A stretch of DNA of 64,000 bases from Gammaproteobacteria bacterium (GCA_011523795.1 WTFY01000006.1:62001-126000), one strand, 5' to 3'; shown: positions 45,538 through 54,114, numbered from the stretch's first letter. Translations and numbers: made by a program. Notes: generated by a model not told the origin, from the sequence alone.

Positions 45538-46902
45538 ATGAGTGATAGAAGGTCTTGTATTCAGTATATCCAGGATATCGTCAGGAAAATCGATGATCTT
45601 CCGGATGGCCCACTCTCACTCTGGATTCGCGACACTGTAGAAAATCAATACTCCTTTCCGATTACACTGGATGTGGGCGATGGAAAGGTGATTTATATCA
45701 CGCCTGAGATTAACAGGATGCTTTATTCACTTTCCAAGTCGGTAATGAATGCATACTTTGGTACAAACAAATCTGACTTTACCGACTCAGAGTGGCACCG
45801 CATGGTGAAGCGGGCGTTTGGAAGGGCTCTTGTCTGCCATGACAATGAAATGGGCATGGCGGAAGACGCTGAAGTCATTCTGAAGTCCGTGACTGGAAGA
45901 CTTCGTGACTGGATCAATGACATACTGGAGCGTGAGTATGTTTTCGCTTGCCACCTCTGCAACGTTCATGATCTTGAACCTCTTTCCATAGGTCCTGTTC
46001 GGTTCGAGCCTAGGCTTGCATGGCTTGAAAGAACACATGGGAATGGCAGCGTATCGAAGGTTTCGCTGTCGCGTATACAAAGATTGTGGCGAGGAGAAAG
46101 ACTTCGCAAGAGAAAGGCTTCTGTGGATGAAATGCTTGAAAAGGAGATTCTTGGTGTTATTGGAGAGAGCGATTTTGTTTGCAGTGTTACTGTTTCAAAG
46201 ATGGGAGCGAAGGCAGGTTCTCAGAAAGCGTTGACAGCTGCTCGAATTGCCACGACAGTGATTTCTCTTGCATTTAAAAAATCATCATCAGCTTTGGATG
46301 TGATAACGCTTCCTTTCGACCGACAATCGTATCTGCAGGATTACCTGGTTGCCATCCCGGGTAGGCCGTGCGGATGGCAAAGCTTACGGTCGTATGTTCC
46401 AGGTGGAGTTACTTGGCTGCAAGAGGAGGAATGGGCTAAGTTACGAACAAACTTCGATGAGATATTTTATTGCGCTGGAGAGGTCATTAAATGTTTTATA
46501 TATGGTGAGGATTCTGTGGCACGGCCCAAGGTGTTAAATGCACTTTTTCAGTCGATTCTTTGGTTTCATGAGGGCTGCCGAGAGAAGGTAGATCTCATGG
46601 CCATTGTTAAATTTTGTTCATCCATGGAAGCATTAGCTCATGGCAGGAATGAAAAAGGTATATTGAATTTGATAAAAGCCCGCCTAATCATCAAGAATGA
46701 AGTTAAGCTCTGCAAGGACATCAAAAAGATTTATACAGAAGGGCGCAGCCGTACGGTTCACGGTACTAACGACAAGCTAGGACATGACTGGAGTGACTCC
46801 AGAAATTATGCAGAGCAATTAGCGCAACAATGCCTTATAAGCTGTCTGCAGCAGGCAGCAGAACGTAACGATATAGATGATGCTAGATGCTTTTCGGAAT
46901 AA
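45538..46902 (+). CDS. HEPN-like (ApeA-type) protein, candidate RNase effector
   Basis: 454 residues. The C-terminal third has the pattern of ApeA-like HEPN domains: a helix with FCSSMEALAHGRNEKGI and then IYTEGRSRTVHG, giving an R403-x4-H408 motif that fits the catalytic Rx4-6H of HEPN ribonucleases. The N-terminal 300 residues are unrecognised and contain two Cys pairs (ACHLC). It is transcribed away from the restriction operon. Phage-triggered RNA cleavage is a family-based guess; the domain call is by eye only. Confidence 0.55.
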   Translation: MSDRRSCIQYIQDIVRKIDDLPDGPLSLWIRDTVENQYSFPITLDVGDGKVIYITPEINRMLYSLSKSVMNAYFGTNKSDFTDSEWHRMVKRAFGRALVCHDNEMGMAEDAEVILKSVTGRLRDWINDILEREYVFACHLCNVHDLEPLSIGPVRFEPRLAWLERTHGNGSVSKVSLSRIQRLWRGERLRKRKASVDEMLEKEILGVIGESDFVCSVTVSKMGAKAGSQKALTAARIATTVISLAFKKSSSALDVITLPFDRQSYLQDYLVAIPGRPCGWQSLRSYVPGGVTWLQEEEWAKLRTNFDEIFYCAGEVIKCFIYGEDSVARPKVLNALFQSILWFHEGCREKVDLMAIVKFCSSMEALAHGRNEKGILNLIKARLIIKNEVKLCKDIKKIYTEGRSRTVHGTNDKLGHDWSDSRNYAEQLAQQCLISCLQQAAERNDIDDARCFSE

Positions 46903-47082
46903 GGAGAATGATTTTATGTGGGGAATCCCAGGAGAGTAGCCTCAGGTAGTGATTAAGAAAAAATCGCTTCCCTGGCTTTTCCTTCATTCCGGATTGGCTT
47001 ACTTGGTATTGGGGTTCTTATTTCAGATTGCAGGGACTGCCATCATAAATTTTAAGATTTTGGAGTAACTAAGACACACTAC

Positions 47083-47952
47083 ATGAATGGGCACTGCACG
47101 AATGAGGTCGAAAGGGAGTCAATCATTCTTAATTCTGCATGGAAGATGATTGATGGAATGGTGAATTGGACAATGTTTGTAAAAAACGAGCATGCTGGGC
47201 CGATAAATTTACTGTTTGAAACTCCACAGCATGCGCGGCTTTTTATAGTTTTGTTGCGCGACTTTTTATCCCAAGTGGGGTCCTCTGAGAGCGAGCGTGC
47301 ACCTCTCGGCTTGATACGCCCGCCAGATGATGCGTGCCCATCTGATAGAACATTTATTTTCCATCTCAGGCAAGTTTGTAAAAACCCGCAACTGGGCGGG
47401 AATCCGACAAGCCTCCACGAACAAATTGAAGCCTTCGCTCTTTGGTTAGAAGGTGAATTTGTTGCACCCAATGTTAATTTTGGTGCAATCGATATAGATA
47501 CGGATCTGCACATTAAGCGTCACCGGTACATCAGCATGTGTGGTGATATTGCAAAACATCATTTGGCCCGTCTTTCCGCTAATGTTAAACACCTGCGTAA
47601 GCTGTTGAAGAGTGCTGGTCATGAGGTGGATAAGCAAAAGGCTTCCTTAGCAATAGACGATTTCTTTAATTGGTTTTTTGGTGACATCTTTATGTACCAC
47701 TCTGGCCAAATTGCTGAATTTCTGAACAACATACGTTGGGCAATTTTCGAGTATCTGCAGCTGGAGTATCGGCGTTCGTGGCATTTGACCGAGAATGCGA
47801 CACAAGATTTTAAAGCATACAGCTACCACATTCCGGATGAGGTTACCGATCCAATTGCGCGAGCAATGTATTGGGAAGTCATGAATAGGGTAAGGAAAAA
47901 ACCTTGGGTGCATCGGTTCGTCATCTGTGACTCTCTAAAGAAGTGCTACTAG
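47083..47952 (+). CDS. Unknown protein at the right end of the element
   Basis: 289 residues, helical, no motif recognised. The block KRHRYISMCGDIAKHHLARL, SANVKHLRKLLKS is strongly charged and IRWAIFEYLQLEYRRSWH is amphipathic. It starts 180 nt after the HEPN gene on the same strand. No signal peptide. Placement beside the restriction and HEPN genes suggests cargo of the same kind. Confidence 0.6.
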   Translation: MNGHCTNEVERESIILNSAWKMIDGMVNWTMFVKNEHAGPINLLFETPQHARLFIVLLRDFLSQVGSSESERAPLGLIRPPDDACPSDRTFIFHLRQVCKNPQLGGNPTSLHEQIEAFALWLEGEFVAPNVNFGAIDIDTDLHIKRHRYISMCGDIAKHHLARLSANVKHLRKLLKSAGHEVDKQKASLAIDDFFNWFFGDIFMYHSGQIAEFLNNIRWAIFEYLQLEYRRSWHLTENATQDFKAYSYHIPDEVTDPIARAMYWEVMNRVRKKPWVHRFVICDSLKKCY

Positions 47953-48184
47953 AACTGCTATCAAACCTGTATTTACAGAGAGCTTTAAGATAGGTTTTGA
48001 GTCTGATGCGATATAAGTGAGGTGTTTGCTAAATTGATAACTTCTTCCGCTCGGACAATACATCTGAGCTACAGTGTTGAGTCAGTCAAACAACTGGTAT
48101 GTCCAGCTTAAAAAATGGAAGTTTCCAAGGTCTTTGGGCATCTCTTCGAAACAATGTTGGACTGCTTGAAAGGTAGGTTTACAT

Positions 48185-48207
48185 TTGTCAGTACATTTGA
48201 CAGTACA
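48185..48207 (+). promoter_or_regulatory. Paired TTG(A/T)CAGTACA motifs (candidate arm sites, right)
   Basis: TTGTCAGTACA and TTGACAGTACA with a 12-nt period, 53 nt inside the right repeat. They mirror the pair TTGACAGTATA at 29801-29823 at the other end. Confidence 0.5.
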
Positions 48208-48259
48208 ATTAAAAGCAGAACTTGTTAAAAGCTTTAACATATAATGAGTTAAGAATCTT

Positions 48260-48368
48260 GTTCAAATCCTGCCCCCATTTGGACTGTCCGAGAAGCTCCC
48301 AGGAAGTCCTGTAAAGTCCAATAAGCGTCTTTAAAACAGTAAGTTAGAATAAAAAAGACGTATCATTG
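48260..48368 (+). repeat. Right attachment-site repeat (attR) of the integrative element
   Basis: Carries GTTCAAATCCTGCCCCC, lacks the next six bases (GCTACC) present on the left, then ATTTGGACTGTCCGAGAAGC and TCCCAGGAAGTCC, then a diverged continuation to ACGTATCATTG. The missing bases include the acceptor 3' end and part of CCA, so this copy could not end a functional tRNA. Together with 29655-29768 it encloses an element of about 18.6 kb. Confidence 0.85.
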
Positions 48369-48393
48369 TGTCCGACAGGGTTTATTGATATCC

Positions 48394-48655
48394 GACTATC
48401 CTGGCGCGCTGTCCAGTTCCGACGGTCCGGCATCGACCTACCTTCACATGATGCGGCACAACGCGACGACGATAACGCAGGCGCTGACTTTATAGGCTCG
48501 GCGCAACGAGGGCCCGCCGTTTGGCCTTTATCGCGGCGGTGCGGACCAGGATGTAGGCTTCGATGGATTTGGAGGACGCGATGCTCCGATGGTCCTGCCA
48601 CGCCACGCGCGGTCGGCGAGCGGATCAAGACGCTTGAGACTAGGTCGTGGACTCA
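48394..48655. other. Scarred junction without an intact gene
   Basis: GC-rich segment different in composition from the element on its left. On the minus strand a short frame reads SIEAYILVRTAAIKAKRRA then stops; it looks like worn coding DNA, perhaps of an insertion element, but I cannot name it. Confidence 0.3.
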
Positions 48656-48765
48656 TCAGCACGTGGCCGGATTCTGACGGTTTGCAATCTTGATCATGGC
48701 AAGGAAGTTGACGGCACGCTTTTCGTAGCGTGTGGCAATGCGCCGGAACTGCTTGAGATCCAGTA
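48656..48765 (-). pseudogene. C-terminal fragment of an IS5-type transposase
   Basis: Minus-strand translation LKQFRRIATRYEKRAVNFLA, MIKIANRQNPATC then stop matches the conserved C-terminus of IS5-family DDE transposases (LKQFRRIATRY-K--NFLA). Everything upstream in the gene is gone, and no flanking inverted repeats were found. It marks past IS activity next to the right end of the element. Confidence 0.75.
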
Positions 48766-48797
48766 CCTCACTTGGTTATTGAAAACAAGCACTTATC

Positions 48798-49028
48798 GTG
48801 CAATCATGTGATCAACACAGCAATGACAAGTCAAAAAGACCAATGGAAAAAGGGCCTTATACCCTGAGTAACGCTGAAGTTACGCCACGCGGTGACAAGT
48901 TCATTATCACCATGCAAACTAAGCAAGGTGAGCAGCACAGGTATGAAGCCGACTACCTCGCCATATTAAAATTCGCCGCCAGGATGTCGCAGGCTTACAG
49001 GGAATACAATAGAAAAGATGAAGGCTGA
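48798..49028 (+). CDS. Hypothetical small protein
   Basis: 76 residues from a GTG, or 61 from the ATG at 48843 (MEKGPYTLSNAEV). Charged, with a beta-like first half (KFIITMQTKQGEQHRYEADY) and a helical end. No family recognised and no strong ribosome binding site. Confidence 0.35.
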   Translation: MQSCDQHSNDKSKRPMEKGPYTLSNAEVTPRGDKFIITMQTKQGEQHRYEADYLAILKFAARMSQAYREYNRKDEG

Positions 49029-49228
49029 TTACAGGTGATGGTTGTATTTGTGGATCAGTGTCAGAGGCATCCAGTCTATCAGGGGGGTTAGTCGCACTAC
49101 CAGCTACTGTTTTCCTTTGTGGTGGCATCTACGCTGTAACAGTTCTTCAGATTATGCGAATTGCCCGGTTGTCAGGGTCTCTTTAGCTTGCACGTGCATG
49201 GCAGTGCGCGGCTCTTGATGGAAGCTTT

Positions 49229-49407
49229 TCATTTTTTATGCTTGGCGTGCGTGATTTCCCAAGAGTGCATTTCCTGCTCGGCAGCAAGTTCAAGTTCCTC
49301 GATAGCACAATTTACATACCCGCCTCTTTCACCGTGATCTGCGGATGCAGAGGCATCGCCCCCGTGGAAAGTATTGCAATCCGTAAACCAGGTATTAATT
49401 TGTTCAT
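49229..49407 (-). pseudogene. Frameshifted Spy/CpxP-like gene
   Basis: A good AAGGAAGAG site precedes an ATG at 49407 and a signal-like start MNKLIPGLRIAILST. Near 49365 the frame breaks; the other frame continues as DASASADHGERGG, then AIEELELAAEQEMHSWEITH and AKHKK. Joined, this aligns with the small periplasmic protein at 5069 (MKKVIP..., SADHGGHMDSMAEKLELTSE, QEAQFREIMQTKREKKK). The intact frame reads only 31 residues, and the LTEEQ half is missing. Confidence 0.65.
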
Positions 49408-49547
49408 GGGCTCTTCCTTTGCATTGACCTTGAGGGTAAGTGTCGGCTTGCCTGGGTGCGCAAATGGCACGTTCAGTACTGCCCGGCGTCCTGCCCCTAG
49501 GATGAACCGGTGTTGAAAGGGGTATAGCAGGCATGACACTCCAACTT

Positions 49548-50213
49548 TCAGAACCGTGCATCGTTCAGCAACCGATAGGCTTCAGCAGAACGGACACTTT
49601 CATTGCCCTTTGCATAGTCAATGGGCAGCCGTCCCTTTTTATCTGGAATTCCCGGGTCCGCACCAACTGATAGCAGCATTTCGACAATCTTAGGGTTGTG
49701 ATTGTAAGCGCTTGCCACGTGAAGCGGTGTGCGCCCGTACCTGTCTTTCCCGGTCAGGTCTGCACCTGCTTCCAGCAACGCTTCGATTACATGCGGATTG
49801 TTGTTATGGGCAGCGGCCATATGCAGCGGTGTGGCTCCATCCCCGGCTCGCATATGTACGTCTGCACCGGCCGCTAGTAATGTTTCAATGACAGATGGAC
49901 TGTCTGTTTGGGCTGCAGCGACATGAAGCGGTGTACTTCCATACCTATTTCGTGCATGCACATCTGCACCGGCCTCGAGCAATACATGAACGATGTCCGG
50001 ATCATGCGCATGGGCAGACGCCGTGTGTAGCGGCGTGGCTCCATTTTCAGTACGCGCATTCAGCTTCGCACCCGCAGACAGGTAATATCGTACCTTCGAT
50101 ACCGTTGCCGTTTCAAAAAACAGCCTGCTGTTCCATCCGGCATACGCGGTGGCAAAGAGTGTCAGGCTGATTATTGTTGCATGGGCCAATACGAGTAATA
50201 TTCTAGTCTTCAT
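49548..50213 (-). CDS. Exported ankyrin-repeat protein
   Basis: 221 residues from the ATG at 50213, which follows GGGGAAAA. A signal peptide ends near ATAYA. At least four ankyrin repeats follow with the canonical NG.TPLH.A...D..IV..LLEAGADV pattern (for example RYGSTPLHVAAAQTDSPSVI and RYGRTPLHVASAYNHNPKIV), with one extra residue per repeat in the loop, then a half repeat DKKGRLPIDYAKG. Ankyrin repeats bind other proteins; with a signal peptide this one should work in the periplasm or outside. Confidence 0.9.
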   Translation of the reverse strand: MKTRILLVLAHATIISLTLFATAYAGWNSRLFFETATVSKVRYYLSAGAKLNARTENGATPLHTASAHAHDPDIVHVLLEAGADVHARNRYGSTPLHVAAAQTDSPSVIETLLAAGADVHMRAGDGATPLHMAAAHNNNPHVIEALLEAGADLTGKDRYGRTPLHVASAYNHNPKIVEMLLSVGADPGIPDKKGRLPIDYAKGNESVRSAEAYRLLNDARF

Positions 50214-50539
50214 TTTTCCCCGGTCCACGACACATAAAAGATTTACGGGTCACTGGTATCGGCAACAACCGGGTCTCGGAACCCAGGCCAGAAATCAATG
50301 TTGTCCCGATTCTATCATTATGTATTGAAGTTTGGATTCGGGAATGGTGTCCACCAGGGCACTGTGTGCTGCCCCTTGCCCGGTGAGGAATCGCCTGGGA
50401 CCATGGGCCGGGACTGGTGTGATACGCTGACCTGCAACAGCCTGGCCCGCTCCAGGCTGGGCCAACGTCTTTTGCTGCTTGCACTGTCACCTTGGGTCAT
50501 GGATCATCCACTGGAACGGTTTGGTAGTGCTGAAACTGG
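50214..50539. other. Intergenic region without a recognised feature
   Basis: 326 nt between the ankyrin gene (minus) and the dehydrogenase-like gene (plus). Divergent promoters are expected. One short stem, GCCTGG/CCAGGC, lies near 50440-50460. Confidence 0.4.
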
Positions 50540-51112
50540 ATGGTCGGTTTGGAAATGAGCGGCTTACAGGCAGAAGAAATTGAAATCGGTATCATTGGAC
50601 GGGGAACCCTGGCTGATTTGATCGCCACCCACCTTGGCAAGGCGGGCTATGCGCTGGGCGGGCTGGAGGATGAATCTGGTGTATCCAACAGTCTCATCTC
50701 CCGGGAATTTCCATCCCCCAGGATGCTCGCGGGAGCCTGTCCGGTCATCGTCACGGCCCTGTCTGACGGGACCGAACTGGAAAGGGTTCTTTTTGGAGAT
50801 ACGGGCATTGCACAGTGCTGGAGGACGGACACACTGGTCATAGACATGAGCACGGTGTCCCCCGAGTTCCTGCAGGAACTTTCTGAACAGCTTGTGGAAA
50901 ATGGGATTGCATTCCTGGATGCCGTGATCATCAATGAGGATGCAGGAGACCCAGATTCCATACAGATGATGCTGGTTGGTGGTGACGCCAACGATTACGA
51001 GAGAGCCTTACCGATCTTTGAGAAGATTGCGCGAAGCGTCCGGCACCTCGGCTCAAGCGGGGCCAGCCAGTTTTACCGCCAGGCGTTTGCCGTGAGGAAA
51101 AAGCGACAGTAG
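50540..51112 (+). CDS. Truncated beta-hydroxyacid dehydrogenase-like protein
   Basis: 190 residues (or 185 from the ATG at 50555). The Rossmann domain resembles 3-hydroxyisobutyrate/6-phosphogluconate dehydrogenases: IEIGIIGRGTLADLIATHLG, VIDMSTVSPEF, FLDAVIINEDAGDPDSIQMM and LVGGDANDYERALPIFEKI. The active-site region that should read G-x-G-x2-x2-K is here GSSGASQFYRQA, without the lysine, and the helical C-terminal domain is missing. It is probably a decayed gene or a non-catalytic NAD-binding protein. Confidence 0.6.
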   Translation: MVGLEMSGLQAEEIEIGIIGRGTLADLIATHLGKAGYALGGLEDESGVSNSLISREFPSPRMLAGACPVIVTALSDGTELERVLFGDTGIAQCWRTDTLVIDMSTVSPEFLQELSEQLVENGIAFLDAVIINEDAGDPDSIQMMLVGGDANDYERALPIFEKIARSVRHLGSSGASQFYRQAFAVRKKRQ

Positions 51113-51194
51113 CCGTGAACAGCCCGCCGACGACTGCAACAGATGGCGTCGTCTTTTGGGATGCGCATTGCCCGAGTCCAGTCATGCAGATGGA

Positions 51195-51222
51195 TTGAGT
51201 GCAGGGAATTTGGATATACTAT
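51195..51222 (+). promoter_or_regulatory. Possible sigma-70 promoter for the small HTH gene
   Basis: TTGAGT, 16-nt spacer, TACTAT, about 95 nt before the ATG at 51316. The match is moderate. Confidence 0.3.
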
Positions 51223-51315
51223 AGCCCTAGGACACCTGAAACTCCCAGGACGAAACGGATTCGGCACAATGTCCAGGGCAGTAGGAACGGGTATCTCAGC
51301 GGGGACTAGCAGAAT

Positions 51316-51540
51316 ATGGCGTTAGTAGAGTATGTCAGCATCACCAAGGCATCCAGGATTTCCGGGATTCCTGTCACCAAGATTTATCGCTTCATCCATG
51401 CGGGTGAGCTTAAGGTTTATCAGCAAAACGGCACGTATGAAATCAATATCCGGGACCTGATGAGAAAGAAGGCCAGGATGAAGGACCTGGAGTTGCTGGA
51501 GCCGGCATTCATGAACTTCATTTCCAAGGTAGACAAGTAA
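51316..51540 (+). CDS. Small helix-turn-helix DNA-binding protein
   Basis: 74 residues. The first 50 form an excisionase/MerR-type HTH (EYVSITKASRISGIPVTKIY, RFIHAGELKVYQQNG, TYEINIRDLMRKK), and the rest is a charged helix. Such proteins are regulators or excisionases. It stands alone outside the att-bounded element, next to other eroded genes, so it may be left over from an older insertion or regulate locally. Confidence 0.75.
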   Translation: MALVEYVSITKASRISGIPVTKIYRFIHAGELKVYQQNGTYEINIRDLMRKKARMKDLELLEPAFMNFISKVDK

Positions 51541-51596
51541 CCCGGGGATATCTCGCGCTTGTACTTGGGCTACATGGCCGGCGACCGGTTTTCCGC

Positions 51597-52079
51597 CTAG
51601 GATTCCAGTTTTCGAAATCCTCCTGCATGCCAGACGGTGGGCAGGCCGGTGCCGAGGGTAAGGTGCTCTACCTCGCCGACAAGAATTACATGGTCACCTC
51701 CCGGGTAGACATGTTTCGTTCTACACTCCAGGGAAACGGGGGTGTCCGGAAGAACCGGCAAGCCGACGCCACCTTCGATGAACTCATCGCCGGCAAACTT
51801 GTCACAGCCTTTCGTTGCAAATTTCATGGCCAGTTCCTCGTATTTCTCGTCGATAATGTTGACGGCAAACTGCTTCCCCGTATTGAAGGGTTTGAAGCAA
51901 TCTGCACTGTTAGCCAGGCATACGAGGATCAGTGGCGGGGAAAGGGAAAGCGAGGAGAAGGCAGAGGCAGTGAATCCGAACCTTTCTTCATTGACTGAAG
52001 TGGTGACTATGGTGACACCGCTCGGGAACAGGCCCATGGCCTGCTTGAACTGGTCTGTGCTGACTGCATCGGTACTCAT
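51597..52079 (-). CDS. Flavin reductase-like (FMN-binding split-barrel) protein
   Basis: 160 residues from the ATG at 52079 (the frame is open further but without a start signal). Family features are FKQAMGLFPSGVTIVTTSVN, GFTASAFSSLSLSPPLILVC and FAVNIIDEKYEELAMKFA, then a C-terminal HVILVGEVEHL. These enzymes reduce FMN or FAD with NAD(P)H for a partner monooxygenase, or bind flavin as oxygenase components. In this neighbourhood it could feed the SfnG-like monooxygenase at 57462. Confidence 0.88.
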   Translation of the reverse strand: MSTDAVSTDQFKQAMGLFPSGVTIVTTSVNEERFGFTASAFSSLSLSPPLILVCLANSADCFKPFNTGKQFAVNIIDEKYEELAMKFATKGCDKFAGDEFIEGGVGLPVLPDTPVSLECRTKHVYPGGDHVILVGEVEHLTLGTGLPTVWHAGGFRKLES

Positions 52080-52375
52080 AGCATTATTCGCCTGTGGAAA
52101 TGGAACTGGTACAGGGGTAACGGTTGCATGCAGGGTACTCCTTTCTGCCTCTCTGTAGTGGCAATGCAACCAGTATACCACCAAGCGGGCGTATCTGTCT
52201 GAGCCTGCCAGGCGTACTGCACCCGGTTTCCAGATTTTCTGACGTATCATTTAGACACATTTCATGACATTTGCTTGTCTTTTTGACACAATTGGAAATT
52301 CAGGCGGTATAATAGGCTGATGGACAGGTGGAACTCCCGGTACAGGGAGAGTGCCTGAGAAATGAGGAGGTGCAG

Positions 52376-53764
52376 ATGCAGATTTCGCACAAGATTCTGG
52401 TAGTGGAACACGATATCGAATTCGGCGAGTCGGTCACACAGTTGCTTGAAAAAGAAGGCATGACGGTAACTCATGTCAGGAAAGTGTCAGAAGCCATGCC
52501 CAGGCTGCACTCGGAGGACTTCGACCTGGTGTTGAGTGATCTCAAGCTTAGCGGGCAGACTGGGCTGGACTTGCTCAGGAAGATTCGTACATCGGGACTG
52601 GAGTGCCCGAGAGTCATCATGACACACTACACGTCAATAAAATGTGCCGTACAGGCCTTACGCCTGGGTGCTGTCGACTACATACTCAAGCCGTTTTCAG
52701 ACAAGTACCTTATTCATGCAGTGACCCGGGCGATCAATGAACAGAGTATCCAGAAAGAGAATCGCCAGCTGAAACGGAATCTGCAAAATGCATTGCACAA
52801 CAGCACAGAGATCATTGGCGAGAGCCAGTCGGTACGGGAACTGAAAATCTTGTTGGACAGGGTTGGGCCGAGTGAGGCGACGGTACTCATCCAGGGGGAA
52901 AGTGGTACAGGAAAGGAGCTGGTCGCGATGGGGATTCATGAAGCGAGTCAGCGCTTTGACGGCAATTTTGTTCCGGTGAACTGTGGTGCCATACCGGCAG
53001 AGCTGATGGAATCCGAGTTCTTTGGACACGTGAAGGGGGCATTCACGGGTGCAGTTTCATCAAAAGACGGCCTGATTCGTGAAGCACATGGAGGCACGCT
53101 GTTTCTTGATGAAATTTCCGAACTCGCTCCGATGCTGCAGGTCAAATTGCTCCGGTTCATCCAGGACAGGGTCGTGCGTCCCATTGGCGATAGCCAGTCG
53201 TTCAAGGTGGATGTCCGCATCATCGCTGCAAGCAACAGGGATCTGCAAAAAGAGGTTGCTGCAGGCCGCATGCGTGAGGACCTGTATTACCGGTTGAACG
53301 TCATCCAGGTCCTGGTACCGCCTCTGCGTCAGCGGCTGGATGATATCGAGTTGCTGTTGAATTACTTCGTGAAGCGATACAACCTGAAACTCGGCAGGAG
53401 AATCAGCCGGGTCAATGACAGTTTGTGCGAGTTCCTGAAGGATTATGACTGGCCGGGAAATGTGCGTGAACTCGAGAATTCAGTCGAGCGCGCAATCATT
53501 CTGGCAAAGGGCGAGGAACTTGATATCGACGATTTCAAGCATATCAAAAGCAACGGGGCGAATGTAGCCATAAACGGCAATGGCCGCGAGAACTCACTGA
53601 CACCCCTGTCTGTTGAAGAGTATATGAAGAGTATTGTGCTCGAATATCAGAATCAGTGCAGCGAAACGGAGCTGGCCAAAATGCTGGGAATTGGGCGCAA
53701 GGCCCTTTGGATGCGCCGCAACCGCTGGGAACTGTACCGGGAGAAGCCTAGAAAGGTTTCTTAG
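52376..53764 (+). CDS. Sigma-54-dependent NtrC-type response regulator
   Basis: 462 residues from the ATG at 52376, which has GAGGAGG 5 nt before it. A receiver domain (1-120) has the phospho-acceptor D55 in VLSDLKLSG and the lysine in YILKPFSD; the usual acidic pair is H12-D13. The AAA+ domain has Walker A GESGTGKE, the sigma-54 contact loop KGAFTGA and the arginine finger region REDLYYRLNV. A Fis-type HTH ends the protein (TELAKMLGIGRKALWMRRNR). No sensor kinase gene is in the window. A sigma-54 promoter lies about 200 nt behind it. Confidence 0.94.
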   Translation: MQISHKILVVEHDIEFGESVTQLLEKEGMTVTHVRKVSEAMPRLHSEDFDLVLSDLKLSGQTGLDLLRKIRTSGLECPRVIMTHYTSIKCAVQALRLGAVDYILKPFSDKYLIHAVTRAINEQSIQKENRQLKRNLQNALHNSTEIIGESQSVRELKILLDRVGPSEATVLIQGESGTGKELVAMGIHEASQRFDGNFVPVNCGAIPAELMESEFFGHVKGAFTGAVSSKDGLIREAHGGTLFLDEISELAPMLQVKLLRFIQDRVVRPIGDSQSFKVDVRIIAASNRDLQKEVAAGRMREDLYYRLNVIQVLVPPLRQRLDDIELLLNYFVKRYNLKLGRRISRVNDSLCEFLKDYDWPGNVRELENSVERAIILAKGEELDIDDFKHIKSNGANVAINGNGRENSLTPLSVEEYMKSIVLEYQNQCSETELAKMLGIGRKALWMRRNRWELYREKPRKVS

Positions 53765-53957
53765 GTAACCGCCCCGCCGCCGATTGTCCCCGGCTGCGGG
53801 CAACTGTAACGGTCGTGTACCAGGCGGCTCAGGCCCGTTGACCAGTTCCCTGCTGCAATCTTCACCCTTGTTTCCAAACTGCCACGGCATGTATCGGATT
53901 GAAACACTTATTCCTGAAGACATGGTTGAATGTGGTACAAGCGGTAGGTTCACGACT

Positions 53958-53975
53958 TGGTACGAGTTTTGCATG
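53958..53975 (+). promoter_or_regulatory. Sigma-54 (-24/-12) promoter
   Basis: TTGGTACGAGTTTTGCAT has GG at -24 and GC at -12 separated by exactly 10 nt and fits the TGGYACG-N4-TTGCA consensus. It is oriented toward the binding-protein gene at 54115 with a leader of about 140 nt that includes the palindrome TATATGCATATA (54068-54079). The adjacent NtrC-type regulator is the obvious activator candidate. The rest of the 350-nt gap shows no other feature. Confidence 0.8.
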
Positions 53976-54114
53976 AGTCTGATTGACTGGAGTCATTATT
54001 GATTAGGGTATGTATTTGATGTTCGATACTGGCTCTTCTTAAGACTTTGGTGTTAAATGCCATTGGCTATATGCATATACCAGGAACAAATAACTCAAGT
54101 TGAGGAGTGACAAT

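Noticed and set aside
29602-48393. Prophage
   Set aside because: No capsid, terminase, tail or lysis genes; contents are integrases, regulators and defence-type cargo.
48366-48677. A 103-codon plus-strand frame over the scarred junction
   Set aside because: It crosses the transposase remnant and the right repeat, has no ribosome site and is strongly Arg/Cys-rich as shadow frames are.
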